Part shown: in pieces, positions 46,114-60,742 of the stretch
How positions within the stretch are numbered: position 1 is the first letter of the stretch
Layout: every line of letters starts with the position of its first letter
The notes under the pieces: generated by a model
The model's database searches: none
What the model was told of the DNA's origin: nothing
The model's input: only the letters and a program-made list of their open reading frames with translations
Program-made: the position numbers and the translations under genes
Assembly: GCA_002189035.1 (NCBI GenBank)
Contig: CM007991.1
Location: 1,860,001-1,924,000, forward strand
Source: Utricularia gibba
Taxonomy: Eukaryota; Streptophyta; Magnoliopsida; Lamiales; Lentibulariaceae
Length of the DNA stretch: 64,000 bases
Direction: 5' to 3'

Positions 46114-46734
46114 GGATCAGCGTCTTCACAAAAGCGGACGAAAAAAAGCAAAAGGCAGAAATCAGAAACCGAATTCAATCATCCCTAACCCCATATTGGA
46201 TGGGAGTCCGGTGACGCTTCTGGCCGCGTGTTGTTCCTGAGCGACGCTGCTGACGGGAAGCGCAATGTTTTCCACTTTCCAGATCAGAGCTGGGCTTCCC
46301 TTTGCTTCAATGGGCCTATTACAAGCATCCTAGTGGGCCTATTTTCGAAATTCCCATCAACAAAAATAAATAATTATTCCACGTCGGTTTTTAAGATAAT
46401 TTAATAGACCCTATTTCGTACTTCACCTTTCGTCTGGAACTCGGTGTTCTCCAGCGAGGGCCGCCTGAACTCCGGCAAGCTACGGCGACGGCTGGGCAAG
46501 ACGCACTTATAGTCGGCCTGTCGCGCCGCCGTCTTTCTTTGTCTCTCCAAACAATGGAAGGATCTTGGGTTCCAGACATTCGGTGGGGATCTCGATCATG
46601 TAGGAGACGTATGCGAGCGAGCGACCACGGCGAAGACGACGATGAAGAAGAACTAACAGTAAGTAAGTATTTCAATTGCTAGGTTAAAATGTGGATAGAC
46701 GACAGGGAAGGCGGCAGCCGAGACTGCAATGGAA
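46114..46734. other. mTERF upstream / GSH2 downstream spacer
   Basis: The interval holds the mTERF promoter and the GSH2 3' region, both minus strand. A Ser/Arg-rich open frame at 46391-46675 (-) has no recognisable domain and is probably chance. Confidence 0.4.
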
Positions 46735-50225
<3,491 letters not shown>

Positions 50226-50633
50226 CCCTACGGACTAAAGCAATGGTAGTGGTGAAGAAGTGGTGGGACCGTCTGATTCCGACTCGGAAGACGGTGCCTT
50301 CCACACCCCTCCGAGATCATTGAACCCAATTTGCATTTCATTGAACCTTAAATATATGAATTTTAGGGCAGAGTAACGTCACAAGTGATCGGATTGGTGA
50401 AGGCAATCTCGACACGGCTGGTTCAACCGCACACTTTCGGCACTGTTTCTCGGTGGTGAGAATGAAGAGGGTGGAGAAATTACAGACAATTCTTGGTCCT
50501 TGCAAAATTTGGGTTCAGAAAACCCGGTGTTCGGATGAACTTGAAATCGGGACCAGGAAACGAAAATGTAATCAATGGCAATCGGTCAATTTAAGTATAT
50601 TGTTATCCAGCGAACAAGGAGGCAATCGGCTAA
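50226..50633. other. GSH2 upstream / RRP15 3' region
   Basis: The GSH2 promoter is squeezed into about 400 bases before the stop of RRP15, transcribed in the same direction. No gene is seen. Confidence 0.5.
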
Positions 50634-52212
50634 TCAATCATCACCACCATCTAAAGATTCTGTATCTGATCGCCGGCCAAACTCATCATGGACGTTGTTT
50701 CCCTGCTGAGAAATCACAGAGTGAAGTTGGATGTAGCAGACGGTGTGAAAAAAAACATGAACAGATAAAAAATATACCGGCTGTATCTTGTCCCAGTCTT
50801 TCGATCTTGGATTTGTTAGCATGAAGTTATCACGCATAGGTGCCCAGATTGAGGCTGCTCCATCACCAGAGCCACTGGGTGCGCTTACCTGTAAACATGG
50901 CATGGTTGATTAGCCAGAGAAATGCAGAAAAAGGATAGGCTGACACGAGAAATTTGGGGAAACTCGGGACCAACCCCAGCAGGTAAGGATGGTCTCTTCC
51001 CAAGCTCTGAAAAAAAGGCTTCCTTCCTTCGTTTCTTCAATACTGGCGAATCCAGAGGGATAACATTCATTGAGTTTAAAATGGTATAGTATCGTAACTC
51101 CTAGACTAACTTCAAAACAAACAGTTATTCAAGACAACTGAACTCAAAACATGGCTAAGACATGAACCTTTTACGTCTTTTGATCTTGATGGATTTAAAC
51201 CTTTCTGAGCACTTTGGGCCTTGTTTACCTGTATGAATAGAAACACAGTTTCGAAGTTGGAAAGGTGGCTTTGAAAAAGAGACTGAAAAAAAATAGAGAG
51301 AATGACCACTTACAGCATTGAACAACTTGACCACTGATGGTTGCCAAGTGCAGATAAAGAGAAACAAGATCAGTCATTTCAAAAAAATATATACATGAAG
51401 CAAGGCGTTGTCACACAAAAAAAACAACACCATACCTCCCTTGGTCGCCACTCCCAAAAGAAACTTTTCATGTGCAGTAACGTAGTTTTCTGGCTTCACA
51501 TGCCCCCTCTCCGAAACCTTTTAATCGAACGAATCAAGCAAAGAAATGAATCAACTACTCTAGACGCTAGTTATAAAGATAAATGTGAAGCAGCTATGAA
51601 TTCTAAGCATCCAATAAGGTACCAATATCTTTTCCTTCTTTGCCTCTCCCTTGAATTTCTTTTCTGCTTCTTCTTGCCCAAGCTTCTCAGCTATAAGCTT
51701 CCTTTGAGATGACAAAACAGGTCCCTGCGATACACCATTTTTTAATCACATTCTGCAGTGAATTTCTCACACATTCTAAAGTGATTGTACACATTTCAGA
51801 AACACCTACGCATCACAGAGGCAAACTAAAAAGCTTGGAACATAGAGCATACCAGTACATCCTCCATATCAGAAGTCTTCCCAACAATTTTCTTAAATGC
51901 TAATCTAAAAGCATTGATTCCTTCGGTAAATTTCATGATACCAGGTTGAATACCGCCATCTTCATCATCAGAACCGTCCTGAGGCTCAAACCCCTGGTTC
52001 CCTTCCTCGTCGTCATCAGAAAATTGACTCGGAGAAGCATCTCGCGTTTCCCTGATCTTCTTCACACCAACAGATCGCACATTCTTCTCATCCTCCACAT
52101 CGTCATCTGAATTGTACTGCCTTGCCCTTTTCTTGAACAACCTTTTCATCCTCCTGTCAACCTTAACCTTCTCCCCTTCCTGAGGCACAACTCTTCTCAC
52201 TTTTTTCCCCAT
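50634..52212 (-). CDS. RRP15: RRP15-like ribosome biogenesis protein
   Basis: Nucleolar pre-60S factor needed for rRNA processing (yeast Rrp15 family). Exons 52212-51853, 51724-51623, 51517-51436, 51333-51314, 51228-51168, 51042-50945, 50888-50778, 50702-50634 encode 300 residues in phase. The N-terminus is basic (MGKKVRRVVPQEGEKVKVD) followed by acidic runs (FSDDDEEGNQG). The RRP15 core reads KFTEGINAFRLAFKKIVGK, VLSSQRKLIAEKL, VVKLFNAVNKAQSAQKGLN and LKKRRKEAFFSELG. Exon 4 is a 20-nt microexon. The last intron ends in CAGCAG (NAGNAG), so the protein may carry or lack one Gln before GNNVHDEFGRRSD. The C-terminal tail with SIWAPMRDNFMLTNPRSKDW is plant-typical. Confidence 0.92.
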
Positions 52213-52293
52213 ATCTCCCCGTAACCCTGCCCACTATCACCTCTACCCTTCTACAATTTTAAAACCCACCCCGAGAAAACAGAAGATAAACCG

Positions 52294-52476
52294 TCAGTAA
52301 ACTCCTCCGAATTTAACAAGGCATCTTACAAAAGAAATATTCTTCAAAGACCGAAGCTTGGCGGGTTTAAGAAATTCGCCCACCGTTGAAGCGGCGGCGC
52401 GAACGGCGGAAAGAAGAGAAAGAAACCTTGGGGGCGATCGAGCAACAGCCGCCGACGGATTCACGTTCAAACCCAT
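52294..52476 (-). CDS. Possible uORF upstream of RRP15
   Basis: A 60-codon frame (MGLNVNPSAAVARSPPRFLS, ending SFVRCLVKFGGVY) lies 82 bases upstream of the RRP15 start. It begins with a purine-rich ATG context and has a mitochondrial-presequence-like composition (Arg, Ala, Ser, no acidic residues at first). It may be a translated upstream ORF, a leader exon, or chance; there is no homology I recognise. Confidence 0.25.
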   Translation of the reverse strand: MGLNVNPSAAVARSPPRFLSLLSAVRAAASTVGEFLKPAKLRSLKNISFVRCLVKFGGVY

Positions 52477-52637
52477 TATTTTAGGTCCGAATATAATAAA
52501 CCCAATATCGTAGGCCCAGATACATTAAGCCCATAATAGAGCATTGCTAAAAATGGTTTTATTATTTAATACTAATTTGCGTAAAGAGAAGGTTTTAGTT
52601 GAACTGAAAATCATCAAAGGCATAGAAATCATACTAA

Positions 52638-52868
52638 ATCAGTGTTCCGGAATATTTCTGGATACTATTTCTACTTTTGAAATAACAAAAATAATTTTTA
52701 TACGGAACACAATTAATTTCTATTTTTAATTATAGTAGAAATATTTCTAAAATTAAGTTATACGAACAGTAAAAATTAAAAATAACAAGAGTCCTACTTC
52801 ATTTATATTTCTACTTTATATTTTTAGGGAAATAGAAATACTCCGGAGAAATATTCCGGAACACAGCT
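52638..52868. mobile_element. Tourist-like MITE candidate
   Basis: The left end ATCAGTGTTCCGGAATATTT and the right end, reversed, AGCTGTGTTCCGGAATATTT are terminal inverted repeats sharing GTGTTCCGGAATATTTCT. The element is about 231 bases, very AT-rich inside and has no coding frame. TAA flanks both sides (52635-52637 and 52869-52871), consistent with the 3-base TWA target duplication of PIF/Harbinger elements. Only one copy is in this window. Confidence 0.65.
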
Positions 52869-53344
52869 TAAGATTTAGTGGGCAAAATATGTACCAACAC
52901 AAGAACGTGAAAGGCACCCTGCGGCATAGTTTCTTCCCTTAGTCTGGTAAGTTGATGCTGTTCTTTGTTTACCTGATCAGACTATTGGCTTTTGTTGAAC
53001 CAAACACTCTGTTATGCTTATGAGATTGTCTGCCAAATACATATCAATGCTTCCAATAAAGCAAGGCATTGTTGAAGATGCTTTTCACATCCTATTAGCA
53101 TAAAAATCACTCACTTTTTCTCAGGAGGAAAATATTGTCATCCAGTTGTTATTTCAACATGTCGGTAAGAGCATACCGACTTATTTTATCAGGAATGAAA
53201 CATACAAGAGGCTACAAGTGCATCTTCATGCTTTTTGGAATGCAGTACATTCGAGGCCGCTTACAGCTCACTGATGCTGTCAGGCACCATCTTCAGCATC
53301 AGAGACGTCAAGGTGAGCTGAGGGAGAACACATCAACCGTTATA
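52869..53344. other. Spacer downstream of Di19
   Basis: No gene is seen. A plus-strand frame at 53135-53464 overlaps the last Di19 exon in antisense and has no recognisable domain. Confidence 0.4.
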
Positions 53345-54949
53345 TTACAAGCTTCCATCGAGCATTGTAGACAAAAGCAGCTCCTGGACAAAGTTGCATC
53401 TCTTTGCTTTCTCTTCCTGGTCTTTCGACGACAAGGGAGGCTGCCTTTCTACTTTCCTGATTAAGGGAATGAGGATTAAGAAGGAATGTATGGATCGTCA
53501 GAAGTGCAACAAACAACTGGAACATAAAGCACATTTCCCAAACTGACGATTCGAGAAATTCGCACTTATGAGCAGACTTTTCCTTAAATAACAGCAAGAT
53601 GAAACGTAGAAGCTAAATAAAATGGGAAGCTGAATCACCTTTCTGAAATGGAATCAACAGTGTTTTTCTTGGCGGACTCCACCATGGAACTTGATGGTGT
53701 TCCCACATATTCTTCACCCATTGGCCGTATAAATGATGACAGCAAGGGGTCTGGGGCTGCGGTGCTCGTGCGTGAAGAGCCTCCAAAGAGAGACCTGAAA
53801 TTTGCTTCTCTCATTTCTTGCTTGAACAGAGATATTGTAGAATTTGTACCAGCCTTTTGTGATTTCCTCTTGCGCTGCATGTGACATCAGCCAAGCACCT
53901 TGTCAAATCCACCCAGCTTTGATCAAAAGAATCTTATCTAACAAAGCATAACCTCATTACTCGAAGTGTTTAGAGAAAGAAGGGAAACGGATACCTTAAA
54001 GATACTGCCATGTTGCAGTGTTATATGTGCTACCATGTCAACACCCACCCTCACTGCACAAACTGGGCAAACCTAAAAATCCAGAACGCTTCATTAGTAT
54101 CACAGAGGGAAGCGAAACAGAAATGAAACGCACTCAATAACCATCACGAGCTAGATCACTTAAGATTGCAACAAGTAGGTAATGCTTCTGTCAAGACTTC
54201 CCATATGGGACACCCAAAAATACTCAACAAACTCTGCAGCATTCCAAATGAGACATGTATCATCACTTAAGGAACGGAATAAACATTGACATGTTGACCA
54301 TATAATACAGGCATAGCTTTCCTAAGATCTGATATGCCAAATCCGACTCATTTATCTGAAAACGTTCCAGACTCTACCCCGTTGTTAGCTTGGACAGGAT
54401 GCTCATCATCAATGTGGCAACAAAGTCCCACAATATCAAAATATTCTGAACAGAATGGACAAGGATACTCCTCCTGTATCTCGTCATCCATTTCAGCATC
54501 TTCTAACCCCATCAAAGTATCTGCATAAAAAACGTCCCTTTTACCTACAAAAATATACAGGAGCACAAATGATCATGATACCCCAGCAGGGGGATAAAAT
54601 CCAGCATCGGAAAACTTCAAAATTCAAAAAATTAGTGAATAACTGCGTTCAAACACATTGGAAACTGTAGCTGAGCTCAAAAACCTGCATCGCAGCACAG
54701 CGAAACACTTCCTAAATTTCAACCAAAAGTCCCAAAATTCCACCATCACATCTTACAAAAGAAAGTTTTTTTTTTTTTGCAGAAAACGAGATTTTGAAAA
54801 CAAAAATTGCGCAATTAACATGAACAAAGACACCCGTAAAAAAAATTAAAAGGGTGAACAAGAAAAGCACCAGATCGAGAGTGAAGAGCTGATTGGTAGC
54901 GCTTGGATGCTGAGAGCAAGCGAGCAGCCCAAGAATTGGCGGCATCCAT
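53345..54949 (-). CDS. Di19-family zinc-finger protein
   Basis: Drought-induced 19 proteins are nuclear Cys2/His2-like regulators linked to dehydration and light signalling. Exons 54949-54871, 54520-54378, 54072-53995, 53874-53639, 53456-53345 encode 215 residues. The start MDAANSWAARLLSASKRYQ is characteristic. Finger 1 is YPCPFCSEYFDIVGLCCHID followed by DEH; finger 2 is VCPVCAVRVGVDMVAHITLQ followed by H. The next segment is basic, RKRKSQKAG, a likely nuclear signal. The C-terminal Di19 domain includes LFKQEMREANFRSLFGG and DPLLSSFI, and the end is KAKRCNFVQELLLSTMLD. Exons and phases are intact. It diverges from the Misato gene, sharing a ~520-base intergenic region. Confidence 0.95.
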
Positions 54950-55472
54950 GTCTTTAAGTCCTCCAATCCAAATCCAAACTGAAAGTGGAGATGCAAAACT
55001 AAATTTACGTGTATTTTCGGAAATTGCTGGCGCCAACAATAGAGGGCAATGACAGATCCTTTCCGAAATCAAAAAATATTCCTGATTTGTGAAACCGTGA
55101 AGGGTGACTGAGCAACAAGGAAATGAGAGGAAAACAGAGGACGGAGGATGAAAAAAGACACAAGATCAAGAATATCTTGTCGACTTCCGGTTTTTATACA
55201 ACAGACAAAAAAATTAATTCATCATTTTCTGCCTTTTTTTAATTGTCGATGAAAATGGAAGTTTCACTTTTCATCTTCGCGTGATTCTGTTAAAAAAAGA
55301 TTTAGGTTTTCAACGACGCTTGGGCAGGAGTAATTAGGCAAAAGCTTCCGAGTATCGCGAGCTTGGAGCATTATCGAGGAGGAATTTGCATACTCTGCTT
55401 GTTTTTGCGCACTAAGGGCTAAATCCCTTGTCGAAGTCTCTGCGTTAATTGAGTTTTTTTTTCAGCTGAATT
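54950..55472. other. Divergent promoter region, Di19 / Misato
   Basis: About 520 bases separate the start codons of Di19 (-) and Misato (+) and must hold both promoters and leaders. A TTTTTTTTTCAG tract immediately before the Misato ATG looks like a 5' UTR intron acceptor. Confidence 0.5.
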
Positions 55473-58222
55473 ATGAGGGAAATCGTGACTATTCAGGTGG
55501 GAAATTATGCAAATTTTGTGGGTTCTCACTTCTGGAACTTCCAGGTACAGTTTCAGCTAGTGTTCTTTGCGGCATAAATGTGCATGCTTGCTATCACATT
55601 TTGTGTGCTGAACGAGACTCCATTGGTGACAATTTCTTGTTAGTGATGATCTGCGTGATTAAAAAGTCATAGCTTCTAATATGTTTTGAACAAATTTGTT
55701 AGTTTTTTTTATGCGAGGATGGTGCGCAAGCTTCGTAAGGATGACATTTTGATACACTTTTGTATGTCAGGATGAATTGCTTGGCCTGTCTGATAGTCCA
55801 GAGGGAGATCATCTTTTCAGAAACCATGGGCTTGATATGGATGTCATTTATCGTACTGGCAAAACTCAGCAGGTTACAGTTGAACATTTTGGCTGTCATG
55901 TTTTGCAATTTTTGCTTGCATGACCATCTTTTCTGCTAATGGTTGTATTAATGCTATTGTTGGTTTTCTTCTTTCATGAGCAGGGTGTTCTTACCTACAC
56001 CCCTCGCCTAGTTTCAATTGATTTTCAAGGTAAAGGATTCATATGGGGCTTCAGTTCTAACACCTTCTATTAAGATCATGCATACGTATTCTGATTTCAT
56101 TTTTCCATAAAAAAGATGAAATCTTGTGTTCCCATCCTTATATTTCCTGCTTGGGCACGTTAAAGGTAGTGTCTTGAAGGCTGAGGCAGCTTCTTTATTA
56201 GTCTTCTTTTTTATGTTTCGATCTCTCTTTTGACCCTCAACAGGTTCCTTGGGATCCATCAGTTCTGCTGGAACGTTGTATAATGAGTCCACCAAAACAT
56301 CAGAGAGTACCCTAGCATGGTGACAACCAATTGTTGGCGTGTGTGTATTTCGTGTCATTTGACTTTGGCACATTCATGAATTTAAGTTCCTCCAGATTGT
56401 GTCTGTAGGGCTGGTCCTATGACAACCATTGCATCTCAACCTTTAAAGAAGAATTTGTTCTTGCAAAGTTTGTCTGCTGCAGAAAATGAGGATGTGGATC
56501 AATTGAGCAACTCGTTTTCAGAAATTCAAGATAAGGAAATTGTTGAATGCCTGGAAAATGAAGTTCAATTTTGGACGGACTTCTCTAAGGTTCATTACCA
56601 TCCTCAAAGTTTGTATGAATTGAGTGGACTGTGGACAGACTATAAGGACTTCAACAACTACGGGCTTGGCAGAGAGGCATTTTCTCAGGGTGGCCATGCT
56701 GAAAATACTAAAGAGAGGCTTCGGTTTTTTCTTGAAGAATGTGACCTTCCCCAGGCAACTCTTTACATTCATTTTCCTCTTTACTTTTATCATGCCATTA
56801 GGAACCCATTTAGTTTTTCACACTTCACCTATTTGTGCTTGAATAGTTGCTATAATGTTTGTCTCCATCACTACTTCTGCAGGGAATTCAATTTGTTGTT
56901 GATGATGCTGGAGGATTTGCTGGAGTAGCTGGGGAATTTTTGGAGCATATTGCAGATGAATACACAAACATTCCCGTTTTGTTGTACAGTGTTCGTAGCC
57001 CTTACTCTAGCCCGGATACCCAGAAGCTGTCAGTATTGCATAAACTCCATGATGCAGTTTCAGTTTCAAACCTATCATCTCTCTGCAAATTGTTTGTTCC
57101 TCTAGGCTTGCCATCTCTTAACACAAGTAAGCTATGCTGCTATTATGGGTTTGGTATGAGATCCAATTTTTTTCATTGTTGGTCACTGTTGCTTTAAATT
57201 CAGTGATCTTTTGCAGTTCATTTAGCTACACTTATCACAATTACTGGTTATCTCTTTGACTTTAAGGTGGGGCAACCAATTTCCTCTCTCTGGAAGACCA
57301 AAAGTCATACCACAGTAGCGCGATTTATGCAGCTGCATTATATTCCATGAGTCTCCCATTCAGACTACAGCCTCCTGCGCCTAGTGCACAGTTTACCAAT
57401 ACATGTGGGTCGGTGGATATCAACGAACTTGAACAGATGTTAGCTGGGCAGGGTCACCGGAATACGATCATCATCTTGGATGTTGCTATGCCAGCCCCAG
57501 CTATAGCAGGTTGGTGTATTTCCAGAAAACAGAAGCATCTTTTTTAGTTGTGTTTCCTCATCACTGAACGATCATGTTCACAGGTAACCAAGTCCCGCAA
57601 AGACTTTTGAAGGAGTTGCAGGCTCTATCCCCAGACATAGCAGATGATGTCGAAGACATGCAAGCTCTAGAATCCATTTGTGTCCATGGAGTCTTTGCCT
57701 CAGGTACAATTCTGAGCTCTCTGCGTACAACTACAGAATTTGGAATCCTAAATTTTTCACTTGCAATCAGAATCCGAAAGGGCATCCATTTCACAAGTCA
57801 AGGATGCAGTAGAAGCAGCATACTCAGAAACAGCAGAAAAACCCAAATTCTCTCATCTGTCTGCTGCTCAGTGCCCTCTCCCCATCCCTCTGCCTTTCCC
57901 CTCAATATTTGGGAGCCGTGTTGGGCAGCATGGAGAGATCCTCAAAACCCCAATTCCAGGTTCGAGGTCAGGGGGTTCCCTTGAAGTGCATTCCATCCCT
58001 ATGGCGACAAGACTGCGTTCTAGCAAGGCTGTTTTGCCGTTCATAGAGAACCGGTTGGCGAACCTCAATAACTTGTGTATCAGACGAGGTGCACCTGGAA
58101 TGGAGTTGCTCAGAAGATGGGGTTTTGGGAAGGAAGATATGGATGACATGGGAGAGGCTCTTTCTTCCTTGGCAATGAAGCTCAATCCTTTTTCAGCAGA
58201 CGACTCTTCTGATTCTGATTAG
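55473..58222 (+). CDS. Misato/DML1 tubulin-FtsZ-like protein
   Basis: Homologue of Drosophila Misato, yeast Dml1 and human MSTO1, implicated in mitochondrial distribution. Exons 55473-55544, 55771-55872, 55984-56029, 56244-56319, 56409-56754, 56883-57126, 57267-57509, 57584-57703, 57771-58222 give 566 residues in phase. The N-terminus REIVTIQVGNYANFVGSHFW and NFQDELLGL is diagnostic. Also present are YRTGKTQQGVLTYTPRLVSI, GSLGSISSAGTLYNES, the tubulin-like block QFVVDDAGGFAGVAGEFLEH and IADEYTNIPVLLYSVRSP. The C-terminus is Ser/Asp-rich (SADDSSDSD). The intron after exon 5 uses a GC donor. Mitochondrial role in plants is inferred from the family. Confidence 0.95.
56755..56882 (+). other. GC-AG intron in the Misato gene
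   Basis: The donor is CCCCAG|GCAACT and the acceptor TTCTGCAG|GGAATT. Joining gives ECDLPQGIQFVVDDAGG, matching the family; no GT donor is near. The donor hexamer is the same as in the transporter gene's GC-AG intron. Confidence 0.85.
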
Positions 58223-58512
58223 CTAGTTCTTCACCGTACAGACCTCTGAAGTATGAGTGTAGTTTGTTACTGTTTTTCACCACATTAAAAAAAATGAAAA
58301 AAAATTCTTGGAAAGAAGGCTCATTGTTACGGTGTCCGAAAAGCCCATGTTGTAGGCCCACTATTACAGTAGCCCAAAAACGTTTTGACTTCGCGTTACA
58401 AACTTACAGGTTCTTCATTTGGTTGTTGTACCTTTTGCTGCAGCGCTTCAGTGGATTGTACCTTGGAACTAGGTAATTGAAACCGAAGACAGGAGGATAG
58501 TGAAGTGCTGGG
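58223..58512. other. Misato 3' region and PET100-like leader
   Basis: Less than 300 bases separate two genes on the same strand. No further feature is seen. Confidence 0.5.
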
Positions 58513-59252
58513 ATGTCTGCGTTAGGTACGTCGAAGGGGGTTCTGGAGATTGGGAAATTCGCTGTATACGTCACTATCCCAATTGGGCTGATGTATTTTT
58601 TCGCCAGCAACACGAAGAATCTCCAGAAGTTCATGGGTAATGTAAGGATCGTTCTCGATAAGTATTTTTATTTCTGGTGCCGCTCGGGTGAAAGGCGATA
58701 AATTATTCATTGTTGCTGTGTGAATGTTCATTTTGGCAAAAAGGGATCCTGTACTGCTGTTGAAATTGGATTTCGCTGTGTTGTTGATGCTGCGCTTGAT
58801 CAATGATTTTATGGTGAAAAGCTACTTTTCTGCAAACATGTGTTCTGTTCGCTGCCCTCTTGTTTTAGCCTCTGTGTCAGCTTATTGGCTATGTTGGCTG
58901 TTCATTTACTGTGCTGGTTCCTTCTTCACTTCGACATTTTCACGCTGTCTTTGTTGTTGTGCCTTCAGAAACTCGGAATGGTAATTTATAGAAAGCCTTG
59001 ACCAAGGCAAGAAACTTGTTTTGGTAAACATGTGATTGACATGGCACTAGAAATATGTCGAGTTGCTGAGTCTTTTGATTCTTGTATGAGGTACCCCTTT
59101 TTTGCCTTCACTATTATCATCTGGAGCTAACTTGTTGATGCATCATGAAGCGCCAATATGTGGTCTGCCCGCCTGCAGGACCGCCGCCTCCATCACCAGA
59201 GGAACTGAGAGAGGCAGCAAGGGAACTAGCACGCAAGAGAAGGGCAGAATGA
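58513..59252 (+). CDS. PET100-like cytochrome c oxidase assembly protein
   Basis: Small inner-membrane mitochondrial chaperone for complex IV assembly. Exons 58513-58641 and 59151-59252 join in phase 0 to give 76 residues. The N-terminal part has the single membrane segment (GVLEIGKFAVYVTIPIGLMY, FFASN) followed by NLQKFMGN. Exon 2 starts RQYVVCPPAGPPPPSPEELR and ends ARELARKRRAE. The usual plant sequence has Y at the position of the Cys in VVCPP. The ~509-base intron is the only one. The call rests on the GK-F-YV-IP-LMY and PPSPEELRE motifs. Confidence 0.88.
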
Positions 59253-59406
59253 TGGGAGTCCATCAAGTCATGACTGGCTGATTTCCTTGATGTAGTCCAT
59301 CAAGGCACCTAGGTGCCGCAAGCTCCAGAATTCAGTCAACTTGTATGTCGTGTATAATGACTCATGGATCATCATAACTTATCAAGAGCAGTGAAATCAA
59401 TAATAC

Positions 59407-59604
59407 CTCCATGGCATTTGCTCTGTCTTTAAGCTCACGCAGTGCTGAAGCTTTCTCTATCCCAGTACTCCTCTTTTCCATGGCTGCAAATGAAGATGAT
59501 GGAACACTGCGGGAGCACCTCCTCTCCATCTCCATCTTCATTGTTGCCGTGGCTCTGCAGGTCTTCAATGTCCCAAGCCCATCCACGTCAATGATCATGA
59601 TCAA
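59407..59604 (-). CDS. Possible exon of an unrecognised small gene
   Basis: A minus-strand frame reads with a plausible acceptor (GACCTGCAG near 59565) and donor (GCCATGGAG|GTATTA near 59406). It encodes a basic helical segment (FAAMEKRSTGIEKASALREL, then KDRANAME). A second coding-like piece near 59320-59270 reads HLGALMDYIKEISQS then stop. The pieces could be one short gene convergent with PET100, but frame between them was not established and I do not recognise it. Confidence 0.25.
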
Positions 59605-60673
59605 GAGCCTTGTCTCCTTCCAGAATGTTCCTTAGTCCCAGGAATGAGGTCTGCGACTCGTTTAGCAAAGTAGCTATCACGCAATAAATGGGCTTCCAAA
59701 CTGGGCTCTACGTAGTATTTATTACAATGGGCCTAAAAACCCTACTTACTATTTAAAGCATTATTGGCCCACCCACATGTCCCTCGGAGTGACCTTCTCT
59801 TTTAACATTTTGCTGTTAAATGACTAAAACAACCCGAATATGCCAGATTTGGAAACACCTATGATTAATTTATTCAAAGACTTTTAAAATTATGTTATAA
59901 TGACAAATGGTGCATATAAGTTATGATCAGAACCGTTTCTCTTTCTAAAAAAATATTTTATTATTTTTAATAAGCTATAAAAACCAAATTTTATTTTATT
60001 ATAATTTAACTAAATAAAGAAATATGACACTTTTGTTAGTACTCATGAACCGAGTGATTGGCTCATATTTGAATTCGAATTGCCTACTAAAAAAATAAGG
60101 TTGTAATTAGCATATACATACACACAATTAAAGCACCATTAATTGCGTGGTTAAAAAAGCCCTAATGAGCGTTAATATTGCGTAATGATGTTGCACTCTC
60201 TGGAGAATCAAAGTCTTCCTAGATCCCAATATTGCCTCGTTTTTTATCCTGTCAACTTAACTCCATATATAGTTAACTGTGCTCATAATGGTTTGCGTGA
60301 CCTCAATTACAATTTCAAAACTTTTTTCTCTATTACACCCACTATGAAAACGATCATAGATTTCATATATATAATTTCGTATACGATATTATTCATTTTG
60401 ATGTATGATGTAATAAGAAATTCGATTTTCGAAACATATGAATTTGACATTAGGCTACCATTGATGAACCCACATAATAATCATATTCTATCTTTATTAG
60501 TAATGTAAATGTGCCCAAATGCAAAAGTTACACTGGTTTTTTTTATTACAAAAAATGATTTTTTTAATAAGATTATTGTTTATATATAAACTGACTATTT
60601 CATTTTTGTGCGTGTAAGTAATTCCTTGGGAAAAGGTAGTTAGAGTAAATTTAAAATTGCTCACAAGTTTCCC
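59605..60673. other. AT-rich spacer
   Basis: From about 59800 to 60660 the DNA is strongly AT-rich. Open frames in it have no coding character, and I see no gene. Confidence 0.5.
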
Positions 60674-60680
60674 TATAAAA
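60674..60680 (+). promoter_or_regulatory. TATA box of the DUF1645 gene
   Basis: TATAAAA within CCCTATAAAAGGCCCC lies about 63-69 bases upstream of the ATG at 60743, a good core-promoter match and spacing. Confidence 0.7.
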
Positions 60681-60742
60681 GGCCCCATCCACTACACAAT
60701 CTTCAAGGTGCATAGAGGCGTCACAGGAGAAGCGTCGTAAAA

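Noticed and set aside
53135-53464. Plus-strand 109-codon frame
   Set aside because: Overlaps the Di19 last exon in antisense and has no recognisable domain.
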